NCBI RefSeq assembly: GCF_026735165.1
Contig: NZ_JAPQES010000001.1
Location: forward strand, 496,001-560,000
Direction of reading: 5' to 3'
Length of the DNA: 64,000 nt
From: Clostridium ganghwense
Lineage (GTDB): Bacteria; Bacillota; Clostridia; Clostridiales; Clostridiaceae
The position numbers and the translations under genes were made by a program. The notes below the pieces were generated by a model. That model saw only the letters and a program-made list of their open reading frames with translations. It searched no databases and was not told the origin of the DNA. Shown piece after piece: positions 53,430-62,019 of this stretch (position 1 is the first letter of the stretch; each line of letters opens with the position of its first letter).

Positions 53430-54878
53430 TTAACCCTTCAATCCCTTGGCAATCCTATTACCAAATTCCTTATCAGCTTTCTTGAAGTGCACAAGCATTC
53501 TGTCCTGAATTGCTTTATCTGCACAACTTAGATTTTCAACAATATTTGAAACCAAATGATCCTGCTCTGTCTTATTCATGGAACGGTATCTATCACCTGC
53601 TTGAGTATAGTCATCAGTTTTACTTATTTTCTCTCTTACTACTTTACCCTCAACATAAGGATTTTCTGGAATTCCTGTCTCAGGTGCATGCTTTGGAAGC
53701 CCGCCTCCAATTGTGTTTGGATAATAATTTGCACTACCCATGTTAGGCATTATCTGCATAAAGCCGTCCTGTTGATTATTATTAACAGGTACCTTTGGAC
53801 GGTTAATTGGAAGCTCCAGATAATTTGCACCTAAACGATATCTTTGAGTATCACCATAGGAGAATATCCTTCCCTGAAGCAACTTGTCATTTGAAAAATC
53901 AATGCCTGGTACAATTGCAGCTGGGCAAAAGGCAGACTGTTCAACCTCTGCAAAGAAATTTTGAGGATTTCTATTTAAGACCATTTTACCTACAGGCATT
54001 AATGGGAATTTATCCTCTGGCCAAATTTTTGTTGCATCCAATGGGTCAAAATCCTGCTTATCTTGATCCTTTAAATTCATCATTTGAATAAGTAGCTCAT
54101 ATTCCACAGTTTTTCCACTGGCTAAGGTGTTAAATAAGTCTCTGCTGGCTATATCAGGGTCAATTCCTGCAAGACGTTTTGCTTCCTTGCTGTCTATATA
54201 CTGAACTCCTCCAAGGGGCTTCCAATGATATTTTATAAGCATAGCTTTTCCCTTTGCATTAATCCACTTATATGTGTTAACCCCAAACCCTTCCATGAAT
54301 CTGTAGCTTTTAATTGTACCCAAATCTGAAAATACCCAGGTAAGCATGTGAGTTGCTTCAGGTATTAAAGACATATAATCCCAAAACCTGCTATTTGCAG
54401 CAGAATCAACAGGTATGTTAGAAACGGGATCTGGCTTTAAAGCATGAATTAAATCTGGAAATTTTATAGCATCTCTTATAAAAAATACTGGAAGATTATT
54501 TCCCACCAAATCATAATTTCCATCTTCAGTATAAAATTTTACCGCAAAACCTCTTACATCTCTTACAGTATCTGCAACACCTCTTGAACCGATAACTACA
54601 GAAAACCTTACAAACACAGGGGTTTCTTTGGATGGGTCTTGTAAAAACTTAGCTTTTGTATATGAACCCATGGATTTATAAACTTTAAAATATCCATGTG
54701 CTCCTGCACCCTTAGCATGAACTACTCTTTCTGGAATTCGTTCTCTATCAAAATGTGCAAGTTTTTCCAAAAGAACAATATCCTGAAGTAAAGTTGGTCC
54801 TCTTTGTCCTACGGTTAGTGAGTTCTGATCATCAGTAACTGGTTCTCCTTGATTGGTAGTAAGGTACTCATCTCTCAT
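53430..54878 (-). CDS. katA: Catalase, small-subunit monofunctional heme type
   Basis: 482 residues, normal for clade 3 catalases. FDRERIPERVVHAKGAGAHGYF with catalytic H54, NYDLVGNNLPVFFIRDA with the distal Asn, and RIFSYGDTQRYRLGANYLE with the heme-ligand Tyr near 337. It decomposes hydrogen peroxide in the cytoplasm. Base composition looks somewhat less AT-rich than its neighbours, consistent with acquisition, but I did not compute it. Unusual in strict anaerobes, though known from several clostridia. AGAGGAG ribosome site. Confidence 0.95.
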   Translation of the reverse strand: MRDEYLTTNQGEPVTDDQNSLTVGQRGPTLLQDIVLLEKLAHFDRERIPERVVHAKGAGAHGYFKVYKSMGSYTKAKFLQDPSKETPVFVRFSVVIGSRGVADTVRDVRGFAVKFYTEDGNYDLVGNNLPVFFIRDAIKFPDLIHALKPDPVSNIPVDSAANSRFWDYMSLIPEATHMLTWVFSDLGTIKSYRFMEGFGVNTYKWINAKGKAMLIKYHWKPLGGVQYIDSKEAKRLAGIDPDIASRDLFNTLASGKTVEYELLIQMMNLKDQDKQDFDPLDATKIWPEDKFPLMPVGKMVLNRNPQNFFAEVEQSAFCPAAIVPGIDFSNDKLLQGRIFSYGDTQRYRLGANYLELPINRPKVPVNNNQQDGFMQIMPNMGSANYYPNTIGGGLPKHAPETGIPENPYVEGKVVREKISKTDDYTQAGDRYRSMNKTEQDHLVSNIVENLSCADKAIQDRMLVHFKKADKEFGNRIAKGLKG

Positions 54879-55091
54879 ATTAATCTCCTCTCTAAAAATA
54901 CTTTACGCTTAAATATCAAAATTCCCAAAAACACTTACAGATTATAATATGAATATAGCAATAACATGTTTCTTTTTAAAAATATTTTCATTGTTTATAT
55001 CTCTCTTAAAAAATTATCAACCAAAGTATTATTATCTTCTTTATCGCCATACTACTAATGACTATAAAAAAGATTGAGAGGTGATTTTAAA

Positions 55092-55331
55092 ATGATTACT
55101 GCAGAAGTTGCTGTATATCCACTAAAAACTTCCGATGCTACAAACGTAATTAATAATTCTATCAATACCTTACAGAACACTAATGTTAATTATACTGTAG
55201 ACTCAATGAATACTAAAATAACAGGAACAAAAGAGCAAATATTTGATAGTTTAAATAAGATGTTCACTGAAGCTGAAAATAGTGGTGGAGAGGTAAATAT
55301 GGTAGTTACATTATCTAATTCAACTAAATAA
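55092..55331 (+). CDS. Thiamine-binding protein of the MTH1187/YkoF family
   Basis: 79 residues from ATG at 55092 (GAGGTGATTTTAAA upstream). Ferredoxin-like fold: ITAEVAVYPLKT, VNYTVDSMNTKITGTKEQIFDSL, GGEVNMVVTLSNS. This corresponds to the MTH1187/YkoF-type protein that binds thiamine or its pyrimidine precursor. It is 1.8 kb from thiT but separated by the catalase gene on the other strand. No TPP riboswitch precedes it. Confidence 0.8.
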   Translation: MITAEVAVYPLKTSDATNVINNSINTLQNTNVNYTVDSMNTKITGTKEQIFDSLNKMFTEAENSGGEVNMVVTLSNSTK

Positions 55332-55340
55332 TTTATAAAA

Positions 55341-55362
55341 AGCCCATATAAAAATATGGGCT
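55341..55362 (+). terminator. Terminator of the thiamine-binding protein gene
   Basis: AGCCCATAT-AAAA-ATATGGGCT; the following T-run is weak. Confidence 0.65.
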
Positions 55363-55480
55363 AATTCCATATAATACACTCTATTCTGTTAATTACCTTT
55401 TTTCTTTCTTTTCTTTTTCTTCTCCTAACTTCTATAATTTGATAAAATAATTATATAAACCAAAGTAAGGGTTGATGATT

Positions 55481-57103
55481 ATGTACAAAAGAAACCTTTC
55501 AACTGCACTTAAATCTCGCAAAAAAGACATAATTCAAAATTTCACAATAATTTTTTTACTTTTATCACTTTTAGGATTTATAATATTTAGTATATTTAAA
55601 TATAATCACATAAAAAGTGAAAGAATTATACTTGAAAAAGCTCAAAAAAATTTAGTTTCCTTGCAAAACAATATTATTGGTACTAGCTTTTATAGCATTA
55701 CATCTGATTTAAAATACTTAACTTCTCAATATTATATTCATAATAATTTATTAAACCCTAATGAATTAAATATTTTAGCTAATGAATGGCTTAATTTTGC
55801 CAAAAATCAAAAAATATACGATCAAATTAGACTTATTGATGAGAATGGTAATGAAAAAATAAGAATAAATTATGATAATGGTAATCCTCAAATTATTCCT
55901 AAATCTGAACTTCAAAATAAACAACACAGATATTATTTTAAAGAAACTATTAAACTTGGGAAAGGACAAATGTTTATATCTAAATTTGATTTAAATATTG
56001 AACACAGCGTAATAGAAAAACCTCTTAAACCAATGATAAGATTTGCAACCCCTATTTTCAATAATAATGGAGAAAGAAAAGGAATTATTATAATTAACTA
56101 TTTAGGAAAATATATTATTAACCAATTTAATTATATTTCTGAAAATACTGATGGACAAACCTTCCTTTTAAATCCAGATAGTTATTGGCTTTTCAATAGT
56201 AATGATATTAATAAAGAATGGGGATTCATGTTTAACGAAAAAAAAGAAATAAGTTTTAAAAATGAATTTCCAAATGCTTGGGACAGAATTAATAAATATA
56301 GTACTGGACAATTCTATACACCAAAAGGTTTATTTACTTTTTCTACAATCTATCCTTTAAAAATTAACTTTAACTGTAATAACTGCACATTAGATGCTGC
56401 CCTTGCTACATTGCACAAGGATTATTGGAAAATAGTATCCTATACTCCTTTTAATAAAGAAATTTCTTATTTCAGCAGTATAAATATATGGGAAATACTA
56501 TTTAAAGAATTTTTCAAAAACTACTATATATTTATTATTACTGGAACCCTTGCTCTTATTATTTCTTATTTAATTATAGCTAATAAAATATCAAGCGAAG
56601 AAATTACTGTTTATGCAACCTATGATATGATGACACAAACTTTTAACCGAAGAGCAGGAATAGAATTATTAGAAAAAAAATTTGAAGCAGGAAAAAAAGA
56701 AAGTGAATATTTAACTATTTGCTTTACTGATATTAATGATTTAAAAATTGTTAACGATACCTTAGGACATGAAAAAGGCGACGAACTTATCAAAACAGTA
56801 GTTAATTCTATAAAAGAAAATATTAGAGAATCAGACTTTATTATAAGATTAGGCGGCGATGAATTTTTAATAGCATTTCCAAAAACCACCTATAATGAGA
56901 CAGAAGAAATATGGATAAAAATTCTACAAAATATTTCTGAAATAAATGCTAATGAATCAAGGAATTATTTAGTTAGTGTCAGTCACGGCTTGGCCCAATA
57001 TATCCCTGATGCAGATGTAACTTTAGATGAATTGATACGTGAAGCAGATGAAAAAATGTACATTGAAAAAAATATAATAAAAACTAAAAATTTAAAGAAA
57101 TAA
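55481..57103 (+). CDS. Diguanylate cyclase with extracytoplasmic Cache-like sensor
   Basis: 540 residues from ATG at 55481, about 10 bases after TAAGGG. TM1 about 20-38, sensor about 40-345 (dCache-like, with KGIIIINYLGKYIINQF and a pair of cysteines in NCNNCTLDAA), TM2 about 350-368, GGDEF at 458-462 (RLGGDEFLIAF). The inhibitory site RESD is intact five residues before the motif, so c-di-GMP should feed back on the enzyme, unlike the GGDEF protein at 42253. The NCNNC could bind a metal. Confidence 0.92.
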   Translation: MYKRNLSTALKSRKKDIIQNFTIIFLLLSLLGFIIFSIFKYNHIKSERIILEKAQKNLVSLQNNIIGTSFYSITSDLKYLTSQYYIHNNLLNPNELNILANEWLNFAKNQKIYDQIRLIDENGNEKIRINYDNGNPQIIPKSELQNKQHRYYFKETIKLGKGQMFISKFDLNIEHSVIEKPLKPMIRFATPIFNNNGERKGIIIINYLGKYIINQFNYISENTDGQTFLLNPDSYWLFNSNDINKEWGFMFNEKKEISFKNEFPNAWDRINKYSTGQFYTPKGLFTFSTIYPLKINFNCNNCTLDAALATLHKDYWKIVSYTPFNKEISYFSSINIWEILFKEFFKNYYIFIITGTLALIISYLIIANKISSEEITVYATYDMMTQTFNRRAGIELLEKKFEAGKKESEYLTICFTDINDLKIVNDTLGHEKGDELIKTVVNSIKENIRESDFIIRLGGDEFLIAFPKTTYNETEEIWIKILQNISEINANESRNYLVSVSHGLAQYIPDADVTLDELIREADEKMYIEKNIIKTKNLKK

Positions 57104-57105
57104 AT

Positions 57106-57144
57106 AAGGGACTGTATCTAGATAAACCTATATACAGTCCCTTA
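57106..57144. terminator. Terminator between the GGDEF gene and yjdF
   Basis: TAAGGGACTGTAT / ATACAGTCCCTTA, 13-base arms, convergent genes. Confidence 0.9.
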
Positions 57145-57148
57145 CTTA

Positions 57149-57559
57149 TTATCTTCCTTTTTTCTTCTGCTTTTTCTTTTGCTGTTTCTTTAAAAATTTT
57201 TCACGTTTAATTTCTTCTTTTCTTTCTTTTGATAAAACTTTTTTTTCTTTTTTTCTTGCTTCAAACTCCAACTTCATAGCCTCTTGTGCTTTAGTTGAAA
57301 TTCCTTTGTTTTGAGTTTCTTTCTTAATTTTCTTTTGAAGCCTTTTAGGGTTTATTTTCTTAGTTTTAATGTTTTCAACCTTTTTGGGTCTGCTAAATTT
57401 AAGCTTATGAAAATTTTTCAGTATAAATTCATATACCTCGTAATCTTTTGGTTCTGGTCCAAAAGTTACTTTGCAAATTTCATATTCCTTATCAATAGTT
57501 TTCTCAAAAATACCAACCCAAAATGGATCTTCAAAATAAATTATAAGTTTGATACTCAT
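57149..57559 (-). CDS. yjdF: YjdF family protein (DUF2992)
   Basis: 136 residues. IIYFEDPFWVGIFEKTIDKEYEICKVTFGPEPKDYEVYEF in the N-terminal half is the YjdF signature, followed by a long, very basic helical tail (KKQQKKKQKKKGR at the end). Function is unknown. The gene lies behind the yjdF RNA motif, which in related species senses azaaromatic compounds, so a role in resistance to such molecules has been proposed for the family. Confidence 0.92.
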   Translation of the reverse strand: MSIKLIIYFEDPFWVGIFEKTIDKEYEICKVTFGPEPKDYEVYEFILKNFHKLKFSRPKKVENIKTKKINPKRLQKKIKKETQNKGISTKAQEAMKLEFEARKKEKKVLSKERKEEIKREKFLKKQQKKKQKKKGR

Positions 57560-57582
57560 TTTTCTTCCCCTTCTTTCATTGT

Positions 57583-57670
57583 TTTAAACAGAAAACGGAC
57601 AACCCGAAGGGGCAGGTTACTGACACATATATGTGCGTTCGGACTACCAACCGAAACTGTGTTTTTATTT
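57583..57670 (-). ncRNA. yjdF-motif RNA (azaaromatic-sensing riboswitch)
   Basis: Between a consensus promoter and yjdF lies a compact GC-richer region on the minus strand. It includes a hairpin CACATATATGTG, complementary ACAGTTTCGG / CCGTTTTCTGT closing pairs, and GGTTGGTAGTCC and GGGTTGTCC segments. Position directly upstream of yjdF and the density of structure support the known yjdF motif. Exact boundaries are approximate. Confidence 0.82.
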
Positions 57671-57684
57671 CTGCATCACACAAA

Positions 57685-57713
57685 ATTTTACTTTAATACT
57701 TAAACTAGGTCAA
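57685..57713 (-). promoter_or_regulatory. Sigma-A promoter of the yjdF transcript
   Basis: On the minus strand TTGACC (57708-57713), 17 bases, TAAAAT (57685-57690). Confidence 0.8.
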
Positions 57714-57791
57714 GTTTCTAAGTATAGTAATCTGATTTAAAGACCTCCTCTCTTTTAGCAATACTTATTGTTTTATTTACAAAATACACCT

Positions 57792-58193
57792 TCACTTTTT
57801 CTTTTCCGTATTAGCTTTGTTCCATGTAATTTTAAATTCAACGTGTATATCCTTTATATGCTCTTTACATTCTTGAAGATTATTAACAAAAGATTTTATA
57901 TCTCCTAACTCTTTACTTATATTTATTTTTTCCTCATAAACCTTTTTTTCTAATTTGCTCTTTAACAATTGAATTTCTTCCTTTAGTATTTTATATTCTT
58001 TACTGCACTCACAATGATTTTTTTCTTTTTTAATATTTTTACTGTTTTTATTACACTCTTCTTTCTCAACAATTTTTGCTTTGTTCTCTCTTATTACTTT
58101 TTGAATATATTTCTTTTGATAACCACTTTGCACTATCTCCTCAATTGACTTTCCTTGATTGTGTAATTCTAATATTTCCTGCTTTTTACTCAA
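57792..58193 (-). CDS. Small protein with N-terminal helix-turn-helix and coiled coil, unknown
   Basis: 133 residues from a TTG start (58191-58193) with AAGGAT upstream. N-terminal EILELHNQGKSIEEIVQSGYQKKYIQKVIRENK (about 6-38) reads as a resolvase/transposase-like helix-turn-helix; the rest is charged coiled coil (about 70-130) with CECSKEYK. Looks like a DNA-binding accessory protein. Function and start are uncertain. Confidence 0.6.
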   Translation of the reverse strand: MSKKQEILELHNQGKSIEEIVQSGYQKKYIQKVIRENKAKIVEKEECNKNSKNIKKEKNHCECSKEYKILKEEIQLLKSKLEKKVYEEKINISKELGDIKSFVNNLQECKEHIKDIHVEFKITWNKANTEKKK

Positions 58194-58348
58194 AACTTAT
58201 CATATCCTTCTTCATTAATTCTCTTTTCATTATATGTGCTCCTTTTCTTAAAATATGCTTTAAAAATTTATCTAAAATTCATTACCTAATTTTTTTATAA
58301 ATCATTCTATAAATGGGCATACCTAATAATATAAAGGAGTTGAAATTT

Positions 58349-58789
58349 ATGAATAATAAAACAAATATTAACGAATTAAATAAAATTTTAAAAGGTGAAC
58401 ATATGGCAGTTGACAGCTTTGATAAGTTTATTAAAAATGTAAATGAACCAAATATCAAATCTGAATTACAAAAAATACAGCAAAATCATAGACAACATAC
58501 TACTCAAATTGCTGAAAGAATTCAACAACTTGGTGGCAACCCCGCAAATAACGTAGGCATACAAGGTATGATAACAGAAGCTGTATCGAACATCAGAGAT
58601 ATGGGTAATCAAGATACACTACACTATCTAAACAAGGCATATGACGGAGAAAATATAGGTGTGAACTCTGCTGCTGAAATAGTAAAAAGTAATCTTGACA
58701 CTGAAAGCATGACACTTATAAACAATATTTTAAATGAAGATAGAAATAATGTTAATACACTTAATAATCTTATTAACAATTTACAATAA
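58349..58789 (+). CDS. DUF2383 family ferritin-like protein
   Basis: 146 residues from ATG at 58349 with AAAGGAG 9 bases upstream; upstream in-frame codons have no site. All-helical: NINELNKILKGEHMAVDSFDKFI, IQQNHRQHTTQIAERIQQLGG, LHYLNKAYDGENIGVNSAAEIV. Conserved E/H residues in the helices (GEH, QNHRQH, DGEN) suggest a four-helix metal-binding bundle. DUF2383 proteins are found in spore formers, function unknown. Confidence 0.85.
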   Translation: MNNKTNINELNKILKGEHMAVDSFDKFIKNVNEPNIKSELQKIQQNHRQHTTQIAERIQQLGGNPANNVGIQGMITEAVSNIRDMGNQDTLHYLNKAYDGENIGVNSAAEIVKSNLDTESMTLINNILNEDRNNVNTLNNLINNLQ

Positions 58790-58834
58790 TTAACTGTCCC
58801 TCTTTTTCTAATTAAAAAATCCAATAAATTCTTT

Positions 58835-58874
58835 AAAAAGTAAAACAGTAAGTATACCTGCTGTTTTACTTTTT
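58835..58874 (+). terminator. Terminator of the DUF2383 gene
   Basis: AAAAAGTAAAACAG / CTGTTTTACTTTTT, 12-base loop, T-run. Confidence 0.9.
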
Positions 58875-58998
58875 GTTTTTAACCACTCATATATAATTAA
58901 ATCTTAAGAAACATTTAAGAAATTTCAATACTTTTTTTTAAACTCTTTATATTACAATACAATTATAAATCACACTAATTATAGGAGAATATGTATCT

Positions 58999-59658
58999 AT
59001 GAAGAATAATATTTTTAAAAACCTTCTTATCCTAATCATATGGACTATATTGGCTTATATTTTATTTAGTAAAGGCTTAATTACTTCTGATTACAATAAA
59101 CTTTTGACCTTTATTAATTTGCATAAAAAACATGCAATTTTATTTTTTATAATCTTATCAGTTTTACGAATTTGTGTATTTATCCCTGGAACAGTTTTTA
59201 TGATTTTAAGTGGAATACTTTTCAATCCTATTACTGCATTTTTATTATCTATGACAGCTATGATCATAGATCAAACTATAATATATTTACTAGCTAATAT
59301 ATTTTCAAATTCAAAATTACAATCAAAGTTTACAAATAAATATCCATATATTGTACCCTTATTAAAACAATATGGATATAAGTTTTTAAGTATAGGTATT
59401 ATCTGTCCTATCTCTCCAACAGATGTAGTATGTTTTCTATCTGCCTCTTTAAAATTAAATTACTTTAAATATATTTTAGTTGTAATTATTTCAAATACGC
59501 CTTTAATTTTACTATATAGTTTTATTGGAAATAGCTTTAATCACTCCATCTATGTTCTTATACTAATGATTACATGTGTTATTTTGATTTCAATTTATAC
59601 TATACAAATGTGGAATAAATTAAAACATTGCAAAAATAATACATTTGTTAATAATTAG
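58999..59658 (+). CDS. TVP38/TMEM64 family membrane protein
   Basis: 219 residues, about six hydrophobic segments including the two re-entrant-type ones of the DedA-related SNARE-associated fold: VFIPGTVFMILSGILFNPITAFLLS and ICPISPTDVVCFLSASLKLNYFKY. These proteins are lipid scramblases or carriers in related systems; role here unknown. GGAGAA ribosome site. Confidence 0.88.
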   Translation: MKNNIFKNLLILIIWTILAYILFSKGLITSDYNKLLTFINLHKKHAILFFIILSVLRICVFIPGTVFMILSGILFNPITAFLLSMTAMIIDQTIIYLLANIFSNSKLQSKFTNKYPYIVPLLKQYGYKFLSIGIICPISPTDVVCFLSASLKLNYFKYILVVIISNTPLILLYSFIGNSFNHSIYVLILMITCVILISIYTIQMWNKLKHCKNNTFVNN

Positions 59659-59814
59659 TTTTCACTTTGTTAAAATATGATTGTTTACTTAGTACAGGTT
59701 ATCTGATAAAATTAAAGTTGTAATTACTACATTAATAGACAATTCAAGAGACTTTGAGTAAAACTTTGGGTAAAAATAAATATAATAACATTAGATATGG
59801 GAGTAGATTAACTA

Positions 59815-60597
59815 ATGAGTAAAAAGAAAAATTTTAATAATTATTTAAGTAACTTAGAAACTAACGAAGAAACTAAAAAATACATAAAAGAAATGCATGA
59901 AATGGAAGATAAAAATGAAAAAAGAAGTAATTTAATTTTTGCTTCAATAGCTGTACCTATAGTACTTGTATGTGCCTTTACAGTTAAACAAATATTTTCA
60001 TTTTCAATTAGTTTGGCTAAAAGTAATACCCAAATAGAGCAAAGTAAAAATTTAGCTAATGCTGAATCAAATGAGAATAAAAGTACAGCTGCAAATACAG
60101 ATACATCAAAAGAGGAAACAAAGAAAGAATCTGCTAAAGTCGGAGCTTTAAATAGTAAAATATATAACTACCTAAAAGAGAAATCTAATAGAACTGATTC
60201 CCTAAATAAAGCAAAAGCTTTAAATAACGGAAGTGATAAAGGAATTTCTACAACTTTTATAGCCGAAATATTAAGAGATAATGGATTCGATATACCAAAG
60301 TCAACTATCAATACTAAAAGGTTTGTTAGTGAATTAGAAAAGGCAGGTTGGAAAAAAGTTTCTGACTATAATAAGTTAGAAAAAGGAGATGTTTGCTTTA
60401 CAACTGTATCATCTAAAACCAATGCTCCAACGCATACATATATTTTTATGGGATGGATAGAAGAAGGCAAAACAGATTATGCTAACATATGTGACAGTCA
60501 AATATCAGAATATAAAGATACACTTCATAAGAGAAATATAGATGCTTCAACACCTAAAAAAGATAAATTTAGTTTCTTCATGAGAAAAGAAAAATAA
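59815..60597 (+). CDS. Membrane-anchored NlpC/P60-like protein lacking the catalytic cysteine
   Basis: 260 residues. Single TM about 41-63, a disordered S/T/K/E linker about 68-112, then a domain about 115-258 that follows the NlpC/P60-CHAP plan. The expected 'DCSGFV' nucleophile position reads GISTTFIAEILRDNGFDIP, with Thr in place of Cys. The later His is kept in PTHTYIFMGWIEE. It may therefore bind rather than cut peptidoglycan. Family assignment is by inference from this pattern. GGGAG ribosome site, terminator after it. Confidence 0.7.
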   Translation: MSKKKNFNNYLSNLETNEETKKYIKEMHEMEDKNEKRSNLIFASIAVPIVLVCAFTVKQIFSFSISLAKSNTQIEQSKNLANAESNENKSTAANTDTSKEETKKESAKVGALNSKIYNYLKEKSNRTDSLNKAKALNNGSDKGISTTFIAEILRDNGFDIPKSTINTKRFVSELEKAGWKKVSDYNKLEKGDVCFTTVSSKTNAPTHTYIFMGWIEEGKTDYANICDSQISEYKDTLHKRNIDASTPKKDKFSFFMRKEK

Positions 60598-60622
60598 AGA
60601 CCAGAAAATTCTGGTCTTTTTT
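60598..60622 (+). terminator. Terminator between the pseudo-NlpC gene and the antiporter gene
   Basis: AGACCAGAA / TTCTGGTCT followed by TTTTT; convergent genes share it. Confidence 0.88.
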
Positions 60623-60628
60623 ATATTC

Positions 60629-61936
60629 TTAAAAAACTAACGCTGCAATAACTCCAAAAATAATTAAAGGAATATTATAGTGAACAAATGTAGGTACACA
60701 AGTATCCCATATATGATTATGCTGGTGATCTGCATTTAGGCCAGAGGTTGGCCCTAATGTACTGTCAGAGGCAGGAGAACCTGCATCACCTAATGCACCT
60801 GCTGTTCCTATAAGTGCAATAATACCCATAACACTAAAACCTAAACTTTGTGCTAGTGGACAGTATATTGCTGCTAAAATAGGCACAGTTCCGAAGGATG
60901 TTCCTATACCTATAGTTACAAAAAGTCCTACAATTAACATTAATACTGCTCCAAGTATTTTACTTCCTCCAATAGTTGAAGCAACTGTACTAACTAATAT
61001 TTCAATAGCTCCAGTTTCTCTTAATACACTTCCATAGCCTGCTGCAACCAGCATAACAAAAGCAATAAATCCCATCATTACAATACCATCATTCATTAGA
61101 TTATCTATTTCTCTCCATTTTATTGCTCCTGTAACTAACATAAAAATAATACCGCCTAATGCTCCTAAAGGTAGTGAACCTGTAATTAGCTGAATAACAA
61201 AAGCTAATATAGAACCAATTAAAGCAAAGCAATGTATCCTATTCATACTTAATTCTTCATTATCTTTTTGTGAATAATCATCTATTTTAACCTCTTTATA
61301 TTCTCTTGGATTTCTATATGTAAAAAATACTGCAATCAAAAGTCCAACCACCATACCTACGCCTGGCAGCCATAAAGATTTCCAAACCATATCTGTTGTT
61401 ACTTTAATTCCATTAGCAATCATTTGATCTCTTATAATGTTATGGAAAATCAGTCCAAATCCTACTGGAAGCGCTATATAAGGTAATTCCAATCCAAAAG
61501 TTAATGCACAAGCCACTGCTCTTCTATCTATTTTTAATTTATTCATTAACTCTAGTAGAGGTGGAATAATAATCGGTATAAATGCTATATGTACTGGAAT
61601 AAGATTTTGAGAAAAGCAGCTTATAAAGGCTATTAGTAAAATAAACACTATCTTTCTATGTTTAACAAATTTAGCTATTTTCCTAGACAGAATTTCTGCA
61701 AGTCCTGTTTTACTAACAGCAACCGCTAAAGCACCTAACAGAATATAACTTAAAGCTGTTTCTGAATTACCACCCATTCCTTTTATTAGAACTGCCATAG
61801 TATCTTGAACAGGCATTCCTGCTGATAATCCGGCTGTTATTGCTGCAATTAGTATTGCTAAAATTACATTTAAATTTAAAAGACTTAAAACTATCATTAC
61901 TAAAACTGATATAATAACTGGATTTAAAAATATCAT
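60629..61936 (-). CDS. Na+/H+ antiporter-family transporter (YuiF-like)
   Basis: 435 residues, about eleven membrane helices. GLSAGMPVQDTMAVLIKGMGGNSETALSYILLGALAVAV near the start and IGTAGALGDAGSPASDSTLGPTSGLNADHQHNH near the end are hallmarks of the group that includes B. subtilis YuiF. Possibly an amino acid (histidine) carrier rather than a true antiporter. GGGGGA ribosome site. Confidence 0.85.
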   Translation of the reverse strand: MIFLNPVIISVLVMIVLSLLNLNVILAILIAAITAGLSAGMPVQDTMAVLIKGMGGNSETALSYILLGALAVAVSKTGLAEILSRKIAKFVKHRKIVFILLIAFISCFSQNLIPVHIAFIPIIIPPLLELMNKLKIDRRAVACALTFGLELPYIALPVGFGLIFHNIIRDQMIANGIKVTTDMVWKSLWLPGVGMVVGLLIAVFFTYRNPREYKEVKIDDYSQKDNEELSMNRIHCFALIGSILAFVIQLITGSLPLGALGGIIFMLVTGAIKWREIDNLMNDGIVMMGFIAFVMLVAAGYGSVLRETGAIEILVSTVASTIGGSKILGAVLMLIVGLFVTIGIGTSFGTVPILAAIYCPLAQSLGFSVMGIIALIGTAGALGDAGSPASDSTLGPTSGLNADHQHNHIWDTCVPTFVHYNIPLIIFGVIAALVF

Positions 61937-62019
61937 TTATGTCCCCCTTTATCTTTTGCTAAATTCACTTTATTATTTTAACACACTAAACTGTTACTGT
62001 GCTATATATTTTTTAATAA

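Noticed and set aside
54879-55000. PerR box upstream of catalase
   Set aside because: Only one half resembles TTATAAT; the other half matches poorly.
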